From positions 62,001 to 126,000 of the forward strand of contig NZ_JAUDRH010000007.1 in the NCBI RefSeq assembly GCF_030381805.1: 64,000 bases of DNA. The letters are read 5' to 3'. This document shows, piece after piece, positions 53,454 through 62,417 of this stretch (its first letter is position 1; each line of letters starts with the position of its first letter). This DNA comes from Chlorogloeopsis sp. ULAP01. GTDB taxonomy: Bacteria > Cyanobacteriota > Cyanobacteriia > Cyanobacteriales > Nostocaceae. Below the pieces are notes generated by a model, which was not told where the DNA came from, did not search any database, and was given only the letters and a program-made list of their open reading frames with translations. Made by a program: the position numbers and the translations under genes.

Positions 53454-55028
53454 TTACTTTTTTTGCACTAAATACAAATAATATTTTTCATCGCCAACAA
53501 GGTTTTTACTAAAGCTTTTGAGTTGAGATATCCGAAGGGTAGGCGGTTCGGTGTTCAATGGAGAATCTAGAATTAATAGAATCTGATTGTTTGTTTGAGC
53601 GACAAAGTTATTAACTTCTTCAATTACTCTTTGCGACTTGACATCTTTTCTTTTACCCCAATCAACAAAACTACTAAAGCCATTCATTTGAGGGTAATAA
53701 ATTTTTCTATTTAGGAGAGCAGCAAGAGGAGACATTATGTAATCTTTACTGCCAACAATTACATTATTATTTAACTGGTTACTAATAATAAAGTTAGCTG
53801 CTTCTTTGCTGGCAGAAAATGGATAAACCAAATCCATGCTGAATGCAAATATTCCTGCAAAAAGATGCAGTAACAAGATACTAGTTATCAATTTATCTTT
53901 TTGTTTATACCAAAAGTTAATAAATCTTTGAAACCTTGAATATAACCAATTAGAATTACTGTAATAATTGCAAAGCCATAAACAAGCTATAAATAATATA
54001 AATAGATGTCCATGATGCCTTAATACTCCTCTAATTTTCAGATAAGCAAACAAAAGAATGCCAAATGTTCCAGAAAGATAAAGCAAAAGTATAAGTGGTT
54101 TTCGGATAAAAATACATATAGCCAAGCATAACAAAATTATTGACAATATTAGAGATATCCCAGATGGGAAGATACTAGTATTCCAAAATTGAAAATTAAA
54201 AAATTGTGGTATGGGGATGTAGCTTTTTGCAATTAATGCAACTATTCCAGCGAGTTTTTTGATACTGTTAATTAATAAATCAAATTGTGTAAGGACAATT
54301 GTATTGCTTGCTGGTGATTGACTTGTGATTGTAGTTGTTCTTATTAGTTGACTCAGAGAAATTATTAGTCCTAGAAAAAATATAGTTATGCTAAAAATTA
54401 TATTTCTCTTGTTATGAAAATAAGCATTCCTTAGATTCTGATCAAAGATATATTCAATTACTAATGTTAATGCTAAAGACAAAGCAATAATCATTATATA
54501 AACATTTGTATTTAACATTAACGCCATCAAAATTGCTAACCATAAATAACTATGGTAACGTTTAGGGAACAAATAACAAAACAGAACAAGAAAAAGAATT
54601 CCTAAGTTATAGTTTCTACTGATTAAGTTATATTCAAAAAAAGGAAAATATCCGAACGTAAATAATATTTTTTGTATACGAGTAAAAGGTGAGTATTGTA
54701 CAAAAATATAAATAACAAGCGTAGCAATCAGTAAATGCAAAAACTGCATTCCTATTGGGTTATTTGTGAAGCGAGTGATTATATATAAAAGACTGTGCCA
54801 TAATCCTGGATGCCCTTCATATTTTAAATTGTTGTATACATCAATCAGAGATGAACTATCTCTAGCTATCAGCCACGCTTGTAGCTCATCTCGCCACATT
54901 TCATGATGAAATAAACCAATAAAACTTAAAATAAAGAAAATGGAAACCAGTAAAATTGTAAAATTAGTTTGACTTTTTAGACATAGATTTAAAAATCTAT
55001 TCTTACTATCAGTTTGACTATTTTCCAT
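53454..55028 (-). CDS. Polytopic membrane protein, GT-C-like
   Basis: A 524-residue protein with about 11-12 transmembrane helices. The first outer loop contains HHEMWRDELQAWLIARDSSSL and EGHPGLWHSLLYIITRF; an acidic pair after the first helix followed by a GHPxLWH motif is typical of GT-C-fold glycosyltransferases that use polyprenyl-phosphate sugars. A soluble C-terminal part of about 120 residues follows. Very AT-rich codons compared with neighbours may indicate transfer. Function inferred from topology only. Confidence 0.75.
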   Translation of the reverse strand: MENSQTDSKNRFLNLCLKSQTNFTILLVSIFFILSFIGLFHHEMWRDELQAWLIARDSSSLIDVYNNLKYEGHPGLWHSLLYIITRFTNNPIGMQFLHLLIATLVIYIFVQYSPFTRIQKILFTFGYFPFFEYNLISRNYNLGILFLVLFCYLFPKRYHSYLWLAILMALMLNTNVYIMIIALSLALTLVIEYIFDQNLRNAYFHNKRNIIFSITIFFLGLIISLSQLIRTTTITSQSPASNTIVLTQFDLLINSIKKLAGIVALIAKSYIPIPQFFNFQFWNTSIFPSGISLILSIILLCLAICIFIRKPLILLLYLSGTFGILLFAYLKIRGVLRHHGHLFILFIACLWLCNYYSNSNWLYSRFQRFINFWYKQKDKLITSILLLHLFAGIFAFSMDLVYPFSASKEAANFIISNQLNNNVIVGSKDYIMSPLAALLNRKIYYPQMNGFSSFVDWGKRKDVKSQRVIEEVNNFVAQTNNQILLILDSPLNTEPPTLRISQLKSFSKNLVGDEKYYLYLVQKK

Positions 55029-55150
55029 AGCAGTATATTAAGACTCTATTTGATAGGTGCTTAGGCAAAATTAAATTTACGGGTAGAGGCAAGGAAACAA
55101 GCTTGAGGGGACAGGGAACAGTACAGAGAATATGTAATTAATTTTGTTCT

Positions 55151-55252
55151 CATTACCAAGCTCTGCATGGTGATGAAAACTGTTAGGCTCCACCTCCTCT
55201 TCACCAGGCAGAGCCTCAATAAATGCTTTCCTGGGCTGCCAGCCAGGGAAAG
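55151..55252. repeat. Cassette of three hairpins, copy 2 (inverted)
   Basis: Read on the minus strand this matches 38698-38797: element C arms at 55151-55160 and 55166-55175 round CTCTG, element B arms at 55184-55195 and 55206-55217, element A arms at 55226-55235 and 55243-55252. Stems differ by a few mismatches and G-T pairs, while order and spacing are kept. It sits between two divergent membrane-protein genes. Confidence 0.85.
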
Positions 55253-55400
55253 AGAAAAAGGGGATTTGGACTGCTTGAGTTTTAATTCCTTTAGAAATGA
55301 CTTATAAAGTCAAGCTTAAATTCTAGAAGAGTGGTTACGGTAAACGGTTTCTCTACTTCTGGATTCAGACTCCTTGACTTTAAACTAACAGTTTTTGCCT

Positions 55401-57107
55401 ATGCTGTATTTCATTGCTAGTTGGACTGTTTTGCTCATCAGTTGTAGTGTAATTGGAATTGCGTTGTTAAATTGCTTAGGGGAAAATTTTTTTGTCAGAG
55501 TTGGCGATCGCCTAATGGCTGCTGAATGGTTAGGCATGATTGCACTCTCTATTTGTTTGCTAGCAGTTTCTCTAGTTTTACCATTATCTTCTCTGATTGG
55601 CATACTAGTTGTAGTCACTCTTTGTGGCATATCATTTATATCCAAACGCACCCGTACTGAAGTAGGAGCTTTGTTGAAGGTGTCATCCTGGCAACTAGTT
55701 CTGAGCTACATCGGATTAGCGATCGCTGTGGCTGCTTTCACAAATCAGCAAGTTACTTGGATTGATACAGGGCTTTACCACTATTCAGTAATTCAATGGC
55801 TACATAATTACGGAACAGTCACGGGTGTCGCATTAATTTTCAGTAATTTGGGCTTTACCTCATCGTGGTTTGCACTGGCAGCTCCGTTCAATCCAGCTAG
55901 TTTGGAGGCACGGGTAAGCGCTGTCACCAATGGATTTGTTTTCTTGCTAGCAATATTACATTTTTTAGTTTGTCTAAGGCACAGCATCGCAGGAAAAGCA
56001 TTGTTTAGCGATTGGTTTGTGATCGTCTTTCTGGGGTTGATGTTACCCTTTACACTGTTATATACCCTTTTTCGAGAAATCTTGATTTCTCCATCTCCAG
56101 ATTTGCCTACGGGATTGTTAATAGGCATTGTCTGTTGGGCAATTTTGGTAGTAACAAATCTTCAGTCACCAATCTTACCGGATTCACAAAGTTTACACAA
56201 TTATAACGCTCAAGCAGTACCGCTAATTCTATCGGTAGGAGCTTTAACAATCAAGCTAACAGCCATGCCCCTCATGCTTGTGACGAGTTTATTTTATGCA
56301 GTTCACCATCGGCGCTCAATCCAAAAACTTTGCATTGGTGGCGCGATCGCTTTGGTGTTACTTGCTCCCATGTTAGCTGCGGGAATCAAAACATCTGGCT
56401 GTCCATTGTATCCTTCTTCTATCTTATGTCTGGATTTACCTTGGTTGCCTGATGCAGAAAATATCGATCAAGTCGCGCAGGGAACCCACGGTTGGAGCAA
56501 CTGGTACGGTAAGCCTCCAGAGGGAAGAAATCGTTGGCTATGGCTACTGTTAACTTGGCTAAACTCTGAGCGCCCCAATCAGGCAATGGTAGCACTGATA
56601 ATTGCAACTATCGTAGGGATGATTATGACCTTCAAATCATTTCGCAAAATTCCAATTAAAGGCAAGTACTGGATTGTGGCAATCGAAGTCGTTGGTTTCC
56701 TGTTTTTAATGATGACTGCTCCCTTCTTTCGATTTGCTCTGCCTTATCTTCTTTTGATTCCATCCCTATTAATTGCCATGTATGCTCAGTCGTTGTTGTC
56801 GCAGATCGTATCAATTGTGTTTAGATATTCTCAGCGAAGTGCGATCGCTTTTTCACTTGTCTTCATAGCTGCTGTTCTTACCATCTTCACTCAAACTCAT
56901 GCAACATCTCAGTGGTTGTTGCCTCCAGCAATGCAAAGAGTTCCGGTGATCCAAAGACGAGTTAACGATATTGTTTACTTTTATCCCCAAAATAAAGAAC
57001 TTTGTTGGGCAACAGAGTTACCCTGTGGATTTGAGATTGAGCCAGATGTCAGACTACGCGATCGCGAGCGTGGTATTGCAGGGGGATTTGTTTACACAAA
57101 GGATTAA
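55401..57107 (+). CDS. Large polytopic membrane protein, LIC_10190-like
   Basis: I use ATG at 55401 (MLYFIASWTVLL), 568 residues, over an upstream TTG. About 12-14 membrane helices; the conserved stretch TWIDTGLYHYSVIQWLHNYGTV, the SPSPDLPTG loop and the CPLYPSSILCLDLPWLPD loop are characteristic of the LIC_10190 family of uncharacterised membrane proteins, which resemble GT-C enzymes or polymerases in topology. At the edge of the polysaccharide region, it may polymerise or transfer a lipid-linked sugar. Confidence 0.78.
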   Translation: MLYFIASWTVLLISCSVIGIALLNCLGENFFVRVGDRLMAAEWLGMIALSICLLAVSLVLPLSSLIGILVVVTLCGISFISKRTRTEVGALLKVSSWQLVLSYIGLAIAVAAFTNQQVTWIDTGLYHYSVIQWLHNYGTVTGVALIFSNLGFTSSWFALAAPFNPASLEARVSAVTNGFVFLLAILHFLVCLRHSIAGKALFSDWFVIVFLGLMLPFTLLYTLFREILISPSPDLPTGLLIGIVCWAILVVTNLQSPILPDSQSLHNYNAQAVPLILSVGALTIKLTAMPLMLVTSLFYAVHHRRSIQKLCIGGAIALVLLAPMLAAGIKTSGCPLYPSSILCLDLPWLPDAENIDQVAQGTHGWSNWYGKPPEGRNRWLWLLLTWLNSERPNQAMVALIIATIVGMIMTFKSFRKIPIKGKYWIVAIEVVGFLFLMMTAPFFRFALPYLLLIPSLLIAMYAQSLLSQIVSIVFRYSQRSAIAFSLVFIAAVLTIFTQTHATSQWLLPPAMQRVPVIQRRVNDIVYFYPQNKELCWATELPCGFEIEPDVRLRDRERGIAGGFVYTKD

Positions 57108-57850
57108 CACAAAGTCAGTAGAATATCAGCAAGTTGAGTAGGACGAGACAAGTAAGGGCAATGTCCTGCGGGTAATTCTATCGCATCCACTCCTAGACGT
57201 TTACGTGCAGCATATCTAGACCATGTAGGGGAAATTATTCTATCTTCAGTACAGACAATATAGATAGATTCTACATCAGGTAAAGCTGGCAAGGGAAAAA
57301 CCTCTGTTATAGATGCAGATGATAGATGATTTCGCATCTTAGATATTGCCCAACTCGCTACATCAGGATTGCAGTCATGAAAGAAAAATTCCATCGCTAC
57401 TGCTTCATCTTCAAAGTTTTTCCCTAGCGAAGCCGGATTAAATATATCAGGCTCGTCACGCACCTGCTCAAGTTTACTGGCTTCTGGTAGCTCATAACCT
57501 GCTGCCTTTACCATCTCAGGAGGAATATCTTCATAAGTTTGTTCAATTATATTCATACCTGGGTATGGGATTAGTGCAGCAAGAAATACCAGCTTACGGA
57601 CTGAACACTGGTTGGCAACAAGGGGAATCACAGTACCAGCCATCGAGGTTCCCACAAGTATCACATCGTTTTCATCTGGTGGAAGCGATCGCATCACAGC
57701 TTCTGCAAAATCTGATAGAGTAGCGGAAGGATTTTCAATAGGTAAATCCATTGCCACCGCCTTATGCCCTTGCGCCTGCAAATAGGGAATAACTAGATCC
57801 CAAGCCCACGCTCCTTGACAAGCGGCGTGAACTAGACAAAAAAGACTCAT
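57104..57850 (-). CDS. Alpha/beta hydrolase
   Basis: A 248-residue alpha/beta-hydrolase. It starts FCLVHAACQGAWAWDLVIPYL, has the nucleophile elbow GTSMAG (Ser69), an acid in CTEDRIISP and the catalytic His in AGHCPYL. The GAWAW lid region and size resemble plant esterase and methylesterase-like enzymes of the HNL/MES type. Its start overlaps the stop of the epimerase gene by four bases, so both are co-translated; its end overlaps the convergent membrane-protein gene by four bases. Confidence 0.9.
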   Translation of the reverse strand: MSLFCLVHAACQGAWAWDLVIPYLQAQGHKAVAMDLPIENPSATLSDFAEAVMRSLPPDENDVILVGTSMAGTVIPLVANQCSVRKLVFLAALIPYPGMNIIEQTYEDIPPEMVKAAGYELPEASKLEQVRDEPDIFNPASLGKNFEDEAVAMEFFFHDCNPDVASWAISKMRNHLSSASITEVFPLPALPDVESIYIVCTEDRIISPTWSRYAARKRLGVDAIELPAGHCPYLSRPTQLADILLTLC

Positions 57851-58878
57851 ACCAACTCCTTGCTCAAAATTTTATCTTCCGTTTCATAATCCAGCAGCCA
57901 AGGTGCAGCGAATTGCTTTGCTTGTTCCGGTGGATGGCTTCTTTGCCAGTCAATAGTTTGTCGCAGTGCCTGAGCAAGTGGCACAATTTCGCTGTATCCC
58001 AGTTCTTGACGAATACGAGTTGTGTCTACAAACCAGTCTTGCTCTGGATTCAAAGGCAATTGCCAATCTGCGGGCAAATGCTCTAGAGGCACAACAACAA
58101 CTCTGCCTTGCCATCCTGCTAATTCCTTGACTTTAGCAATGCGTTCCGTCTCACTCAGTACTTCTGCATCAGCAACATGATAAATATGTCCTGCCGCCGT
58201 TTCCTGTGTGGCTGCTAAGGCGATCGCATATGCCACATTCTCTACATATCCATAAGAACCGCGCCATCTAGCAATCGTCTCTGGTACGACAATAACAGGG
58301 CGATTTTCATCCATGCGTTGTAAGTAAGGAAACAAACGATGTAGTGGATCTTTAGCGCCGTAAACCATTGGCAATCGTACAATTGTCCCTGGTAAGTTAG
58401 AGTTGCCCATCACCACTCGTTCCACCAAAATTTTTTCGTAATCTATCGGTGCATTAAGAGGCCTATTGGGCATTTCCCGAAATGGATATAGTGAAGAACG
58501 TAAAGGCGAATCTTCGGTTAGCGGTACTGGTACGATATCAGATTCTCTACCTAAAATCACCCCATAGGCACGGTACACATCCATACTGCTAATTACAACT
58601 ACACGTTGAGTAATCCCCTCAAATGTATTTACTAGGATTTGTGCATCTTGCTCGGTATATGCAACCATATCTAATACGACATCGGGCGAAAGCCGCTCCA
58701 ACTCACTTTTCGTGTTGAGAAATTGGGAGCGATCGCCCAAAATTTCATGCACATTTGATGGCAATTTAGCTGTTGTTTTCCCTCGGTGAAATACTGTTAT
58801 CTCATGCCCCATTTTCACAAGTTGAGAAACTACAGACGGGCCAATAAAATTGGTGCCGCCAATTATTAAAATTTTCAT
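57847..58878 (-). CDS. NAD-dependent epimerase/dehydratase
   Basis: A 343-residue extended SDR. The motif GGTNFIGPSVVSQL is at residues 7-20, then VLDMVAYTEQDAQIL, VVISSMDVYRAYG and IVRLPMVYGAKDP. It resembles NDP-sugar epimerase-like and mRNA-binding (CSP41-like) proteins of cyanobacteria. The catalytic Tyr-x3-Lys is IDYEKIL (Tyr followed by Glu-Lys), so possibly altered. Coupled with the downstream hydrolase. Confidence 0.88.
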   Translation of the reverse strand: MKILIIGGTNFIGPSVVSQLVKMGHEITVFHRGKTTAKLPSNVHEILGDRSQFLNTKSELERLSPDVVLDMVAYTEQDAQILVNTFEGITQRVVVISSMDVYRAYGVILGRESDIVPVPLTEDSPLRSSLYPFREMPNRPLNAPIDYEKILVERVVMGNSNLPGTIVRLPMVYGAKDPLHRLFPYLQRMDENRPVIVVPETIARWRGSYGYVENVAYAIALAATQETAAGHIYHVADAEVLSETERIAKVKELAGWQGRVVVVPLEHLPADWQLPLNPEQDWFVDTTRIRQELGYSEIVPLAQALRQTIDWQRSHPPEQAKQFAAPWLLDYETEDKILSKELV

Positions 58879-58937
58879 AATTATTCCTCCAAAAGATGCT
58901 TTATATGATGTCCGCCAAATTACCCATAATAGATAGT

Positions 58938-58990
58938 TTGTAGTCAGGACTTCAGTCCTGGCTTGAGGACTTTAATCCTCACTACGAGCA
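58938..58990. repeat. Dispersed hairpin repeat TTTGTAGT..ACTACGA, copy 1
   Basis: Two adjacent inverted repeats, CAGGACTTCAGTCCTG and GAGGACTTTAATCCTC, flanked by TTTGTAGT and ACTACGAGC. A second copy with the same frame is at 63040-63093. It lies just upstream of the epimerase gene. Confidence 0.75.
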
Positions 58991-59044
58991 AACATTTTTA
59001 TTCAGTTTGATTAGCTGGACATGATATTATAAACAACTACAATC

Positions 59045-59330
59045 ATGCGGTGCGTTACGGCTAATTCTCATTCTCTTAAACTCTCAAATCCTTGCATAGC
59101 CGTAACACAACGCCAGGTGACGCCAGTCGCACTCGACGCGCTTAACCCGACGCCAGGTGCTACAACCGGGGGAACCCCAAGGGCGCGCTGCCTCCCCAAC
59201 GCACTAGCTCCCCTACTGAATTGCACGGGCGGGTTTAGAAGATAAATTATCAGTTTGAACGGCAAGATTATCAACAAAACCCACCCCTACTAATGACTAA
59301 TGACCAATGACCAATGACTAATGACTAATG
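59045..59330. repeat. Mosaic of dispersed repeats downstream of clpP
   Basis: Three parts: an inverted repeat GCGTTACGGCTA...TAGCCGTAAC (59051-59109); GC-rich mosaic with two ACGCCAGGTG copies (59110-59121 and 59149-59159) to about 59220; and a TAATGAC-type heptamer array at 59286-59330 that provides the clpP stop codon. No gene; the short frame at 59045-59245 is repeat-derived. Confidence 0.7.
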
Positions 59331-59936
59331 AGCATACCTTGGTGTTTTCAAAATGATGTTGTCAATTAAGCCGTAATCTTTAGCTTGTTCCGCACTCATA
59401 AAAAAGTCACGTTCTGAATCCATTTCAATCTTTTCTATTGATTGCCCAGTATTAGCTGCTAGGATTCTATTAATTAATTCTCGGAAATACAAAATTTCTT
59501 TAGCTGCTATCTCAATATCTGTTGCCTTCCCTTCAGCGCCTCCTGAAGGTTGATGAATCATAATTCGAGCATTTGGTAAAGCATATCTTTTACCTTTAAC
59601 TCCAGAAGAAAGTAAAAATGCTCCCATTGATGCAGCCACACCAACACAGACAGTAGATACTTGAGCGCGAATTTGATTCATAGTATCGTAAATAGCCATA
59701 CCAGCCGTTATTGCTCCGCCAGGGCTGTTGATAAATAATGAAATATCTTGCTCTGCATCTTCAGCATCCAAAAACAGTAATTGTGCAACAATTAAATTAG
59801 CTGTTTCCTCTGTCACTTCTCCTCTCAAAAAAACAATTCGTTCTGCAAGTAAGCGAGAATAAATGTCTAAAGCTCGCTCTCCTCTTTCTGAAGGCTGAAT
59901 AATAATTGGTATATTGGAATGAGTAGGAGAATTCAT
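59325..59936 (-). CDS. clpP: ATP-dependent Clp protease proteolytic subunit
   Basis: I start at ATG 59936 (MNSPTHSNIP), with GGAA upstream, rather than at TTG 59951; 203 residues. The catalytic triad is Ser103 (GVAASMGAFLLSSG), His128 (RIMIHQPSGG) and Asp177 (SERDFFMS). INSPGGAITAGMAIYD is the oligomer/handle region. It forms the tetradecameric chamber that degrades proteins fed by Clp ATPases. No clpX or clpR neighbour here, so this is one of several clpP paralogues expected in cyanobacteria. Confidence 0.95.
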   Translation of the reverse strand: MNSPTHSNIPIIIQPSERGERALDIYSRLLAERIVFLRGEVTEETANLIVAQLLFLDAEDAEQDISLFINSPGGAITAGMAIYDTMNQIRAQVSTVCVGVAASMGAFLLSSGVKGKRYALPNARIMIHQPSGGAEGKATDIEIAAKEILYFRELINRILAANTGQSIEKIEMDSERDFFMSAEQAKDYGLIDNIILKTPRYAH

Positions 59937-59998
59937 ATTTTTAGTTTCCAAAAATTAAATATTTTTAACTGGGAATTTTCCTAGAAAGTTTGTCAATT

Positions 59999-60337
59999 TT
60001 ATAGCTGTTCAAATCTTCCCATTGCTCCGAGGCGAATGGTGATGATTTCTACGTCTGTAATTGCTTTATGAGGGCCATTTCTAGTATTAGCAGGTATAAA
60101 CCAGAATGTTCCTTTTTTACATTCACGTCCACCTGTTTCAATAATTCCATCCAAGACATAGACATATTCATCACAGGGATGGTAATGAGATGGAATTACT
60201 GTGTCGGCAAGCATACGTAATCTATGAATAGAACCTTCCGCTACAGGTTCAGCTAGTGGCAGAATTTGTGTTCCTGGAAATTGCTTAAGTTCTAGCCATT
60301 GTTGAGTGTTTGTATTAATAAAAGTTTGTTCAACCAT
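59999..60337 (-). CDS. Cupin-domain protein
   Basis: A 112-residue single-domain cupin. Metal-binding motif 1 is SHYHPCDEYVYVLDG with two His and a Glu, and motif 2 is GTFWFIPANTRNGPHKA with the last His. The metal site looks complete. Possible roles include oxygen-scavenging dioxygenase or anti-sigma-like ChrR cupins; the substrate is unknown. It follows the nucleotidyltransferase gene by 14 bases and probably shares its transcript. Confidence 0.88.
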   Translation of the reverse strand: MVEQTFINTNTQQWLELKQFPGTQILPLAEPVAEGSIHRLRMLADTVIPSHYHPCDEYVYVLDGIIETGGRECKKGTFWFIPANTRNGPHKAITDVEIITIRLGAMGRFEQL

Positions 60338-60351
60338 ATATATTTAATTGC

Positions 60352-61215
60352 TTATAGATGAAATTTCTCTGACCAGAGTTTGTAATTGTATCGAGCTTCT
60401 GTTGTATCCACCTCTGGCATATGCTTTTCCACTAAAACAAATATTTCCTCTATCAATTCACCAAGATATATAACCGCTATTTGTGGTTCTTCAAGAAAAA
60501 TCTGCTGGAGACGAAATGAAAGTTGATGGGGAGCGATCGCCATTTTATTAATAAACTTATTCATCCCTTTAAATGGAACAGCATTGACAGGATGATACAA
60601 GCGATTTAATCCTAACAGTACACCAATAATATTCTTTACTCCATTCAATAATTCATCAGTCAGAAAAAGCACGTCATTTCTTTCTATTCCGTAAAGTTGT
60701 AGCACCCACAAAGCACGAAAATGCAAATGCTTTTTCACCATTGCTTGAGCTAATTTATCGGGATAATTGGCTACCTTTCTCTGCCATTGTGCAAGTAGTT
60801 CACCATTATGTAATGGCACCATATCAACGATGCCAGCTAGCATATTTAGCAAAAGCTCGTCAGGGTTACACTCCTCCAGCAACTTGTCTATGTCACGCTC
60901 ACAACACTCAATGGTGATATGACCAAAATCACATTTAACGCCTTGAACAAAGTATTGTTCGACTATGTATCCTGCTTGGTAATCGCTAGCATGAAGTCTA
61001 TAATCTGATCCTTGATTTTGTTCATAAGTTGCTTTCAATTCTTCATCTGTTGGTAGTTCATCATAATAAATACTCATATCAATATCTGAGTAGACATCGG
61101 CTTGTCCACGAGCAACAGAACCAGCGATTCCAATTGCTTTAGCTTTTGGATTAACTAGGTAGCTAGCCGCATTTTTTTGCGCCAAGGCAAGTAGTCTTTC
61201 GCTGGCGTCATTCAT
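60352..61215 (-). CDS. Nucleotidyltransferase-fold protein
   Basis: A 287-residue protein. The nucleotidyltransferase signature GSVARGQADVYSDIDMSIYY (residues about 32-51) gives the metal-binding DxD and the GS motif; the rest is helical, including DFGHITIECCERDIDKLLEE. It resembles aminoglycoside-adenylyltransferase-like and DUF4037-like proteins, but the substrate could be a small molecule or protein. I would not call it a resistance gene. In a run with cupin, SRPBCC and ArsR genes on the same strand. Confidence 0.8.
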   Translation of the reverse strand: MNDASERLLALAQKNAASYLVNPKAKAIGIAGSVARGQADVYSDIDMSIYYDELPTDEELKATYEQNQGSDYRLHASDYQAGYIVEQYFVQGVKCDFGHITIECCERDIDKLLEECNPDELLLNMLAGIVDMVPLHNGELLAQWQRKVANYPDKLAQAMVKKHLHFRALWVLQLYGIERNDVLFLTDELLNGVKNIIGVLLGLNRLYHPVNAVPFKGMNKFINKMAIAPHQLSFRLQQIFLEEPQIAVIYLGELIEEIFVLVEKHMPEVDTTEARYNYKLWSEKFHL

Positions 61216-61237
61216 TTTTTATCCTATTCATCTGTTA

Positions 61238-61813
61238 TTAATTGTTAATAGCAAGACTAACTAGAACTTGTGGCATTTTCTCACTAAGTTTGTAGTCCCA
61301 CCCTCCATTAATAAAGGAATTAAGAATTACACTATCTAGCGCCACATACATACCAACGGGTATTGACGGTAACACTATACTGCGAGCATTTGGTGCTAGA
61401 GTCTGAGTTACTGCTGTAGATTCATGCATAAATTGACCCTGCCATGCTTGAGAATAGCGCATTGGCTCACCTACACCAATAAATTCTTGCCTTAAACCTT
61501 TATGCTCAAGTTGCACTCGTGTACCTCCATCTACAGGTTTGAGCGTCCAAGTCACAATTGAAGGTTGGCACATCATACTATCCTGCCAAGTGTAAGAAAG
61601 CCGCTTTGGCTCGTCTAGTTCAATCACCTCACAACTAATGCTTCCGTCTAGCCCCGGCAGTGGCGGGCATAAAAACCGAAATTTATGTCCGATACGCGGC
61701 TCAAAGTCGTTTTCCATCAGCCATGTCGCTAGTACTTGGCTGTTAGTAAGTACCTGCCAAACTCTTTGAGGAGGATAGGGATAGAAAATTTCCTTCTTCA
61801 AGTTTCGGAGCAT
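61238..61813 (-). CDS. SRPBCC/AHSA1-domain protein
   Basis: A 191-residue AHSA1-like protein starting MLRNLKKEIFYPYPPQRVWQVL, with FEPRIGHKFRF, LSYTWQ and VTWTLKPVDGGTRVQLEHKG, forming the helix-grip fold that binds hydrophobic ligands. The last about 40 residues form an extension. Its gene overlaps the ArsR regulator by 16 bases, the classic ArsR-AHSA1 pair; the regulator probably controls it. Ligand unknown. Confidence 0.88.
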   Translation of the reverse strand: MLRNLKKEIFYPYPPQRVWQVLTNSQVLATWLMENDFEPRIGHKFRFLCPPLPGLDGSISCEVIELDEPKRLSYTWQDSMMCQPSIVTWTLKPVDGGTRVQLEHKGLRQEFIGVGEPMRYSQAWQGQFMHESTAVTQTLAPNARSIVLPSIPVGMYVALDSVILNSFINGGWDYKLSEKMPQVLVSLAINN

Positions 61814-62133
61814 TGATTTTCCTCCAAATAGTCGCCAAGGGCATCTAGTTTTTCTTGCCAGAACTGCTCGTAATGAACAATCCAGTTGGATATCTGCTTC
61901 AGTGGTTCTGGATTTAATCGATACAGACGCTGTCGCCCTGATTTCCGCATTTCTACTAAACCTGCTTCACAGAGAACTTGCAAATGCTGAGAAATAGCTG
62001 GCAAGCTCATAGCAAATGGTTCTGCTAACTCTTTCACTGGTTGCTCTCCAAGACGCAACCGATCCAATAGCGCTCGTCGAGTTGGATCTGCGATCGCAAC
62101 AAAGACATCGGCACTGGCAGCAGGTCTACTCAT
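61798..62133 (-). CDS. ArsR-family transcriptional repressor
   Basis: A 111-residue winged-helix regulator: VFVAIADPTRRALLDRLRLGEQPVKELAEPFAMSLPAISQHLQVLCEAGLVEMRKSGRQRLYRLN. No metal-binding ELCVCDL motif is present, so it is a non-metal ArsR member of the type that partners AHSA1 proteins. First gene of the operon; two palindromes directly upstream are likely its operators. Confidence 0.92.
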   Translation of the reverse strand: MSRPAASADVFVAIADPTRRALLDRLRLGEQPVKELAEPFAMSLPAISQHLQVLCEAGLVEMRKSGRQRLYRLNPEPLKQISNWIVHYEQFWQEKLDALGDYLEENQCSET

Positions 62134-62150
62134 TGAGGTAAACCAAATAT

Positions 62151-62166
62151 TTAAGTATTTACTTAA
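62151..62166. promoter_or_regulatory. Putative ArsR operator 1
   Basis: TTAAGTATTTACTTAA has seven-base arms separated by two bases, 18 bases upstream of the ArsR start codon. Together with the related palindrome at 62186-62199 it fits autoregulation by a dimeric winged-helix repressor. Confidence 0.6.
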
Positions 62167-62185
62167 CTATACCTCTAATAATATA

Positions 62186-62199
62186 TAAGCAATTGCTTA
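62186..62199. promoter_or_regulatory. Putative ArsR operator 2
   Basis: TAAGCAATTGCTTA is a perfect 14-base palindrome. Its arms (TAAGCA/TGCTTA) resemble those of the site at 62151-62166 (TAAGTA/TACTTA); their centres are 34 bases apart, about three helical turns. Confidence 0.6.
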
Positions 62200-62238
62200 A
62201 ATGTCAACTTTGACTTGTAAAAATTTTGTTACCAGAAA

Positions 62239-62266
62239 AAGGTGTGCTTAAGTTAACACACCTTTG
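62239..62266. repeat. Hairpin AAAGGTGTG/CACACCTTT
   Basis: Nine paired bases on each side of a ten-base loop, between the ArsR operator region and the small peptide gene. No T-run follows. It could end the peptide transcript (minus strand) or be a dispersed repeat. Confidence 0.5.
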
Positions 62267-62417
62267 GATCTTAAAAATTAACTCTCAAACAGAACCCTAT
62301 TTCCTTCTGTCATCTGCCATCTAGCTTGAAAATGGGGTTGGGGGAATATAGAAGAGGATTTTCATGCAAGGCTTGTGAAACTTGGTTCATAGAGACTGCC
62401 TTCTAGCAGTGAGTAAG

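Noticed and set aside
60352..61215. Aminoglycoside resistance gene
   Set aside because: Only the generic nucleotidyltransferase signature is shared; the helical rest does not identify a drug-modifying enzyme and the context is not a resistance cassette.
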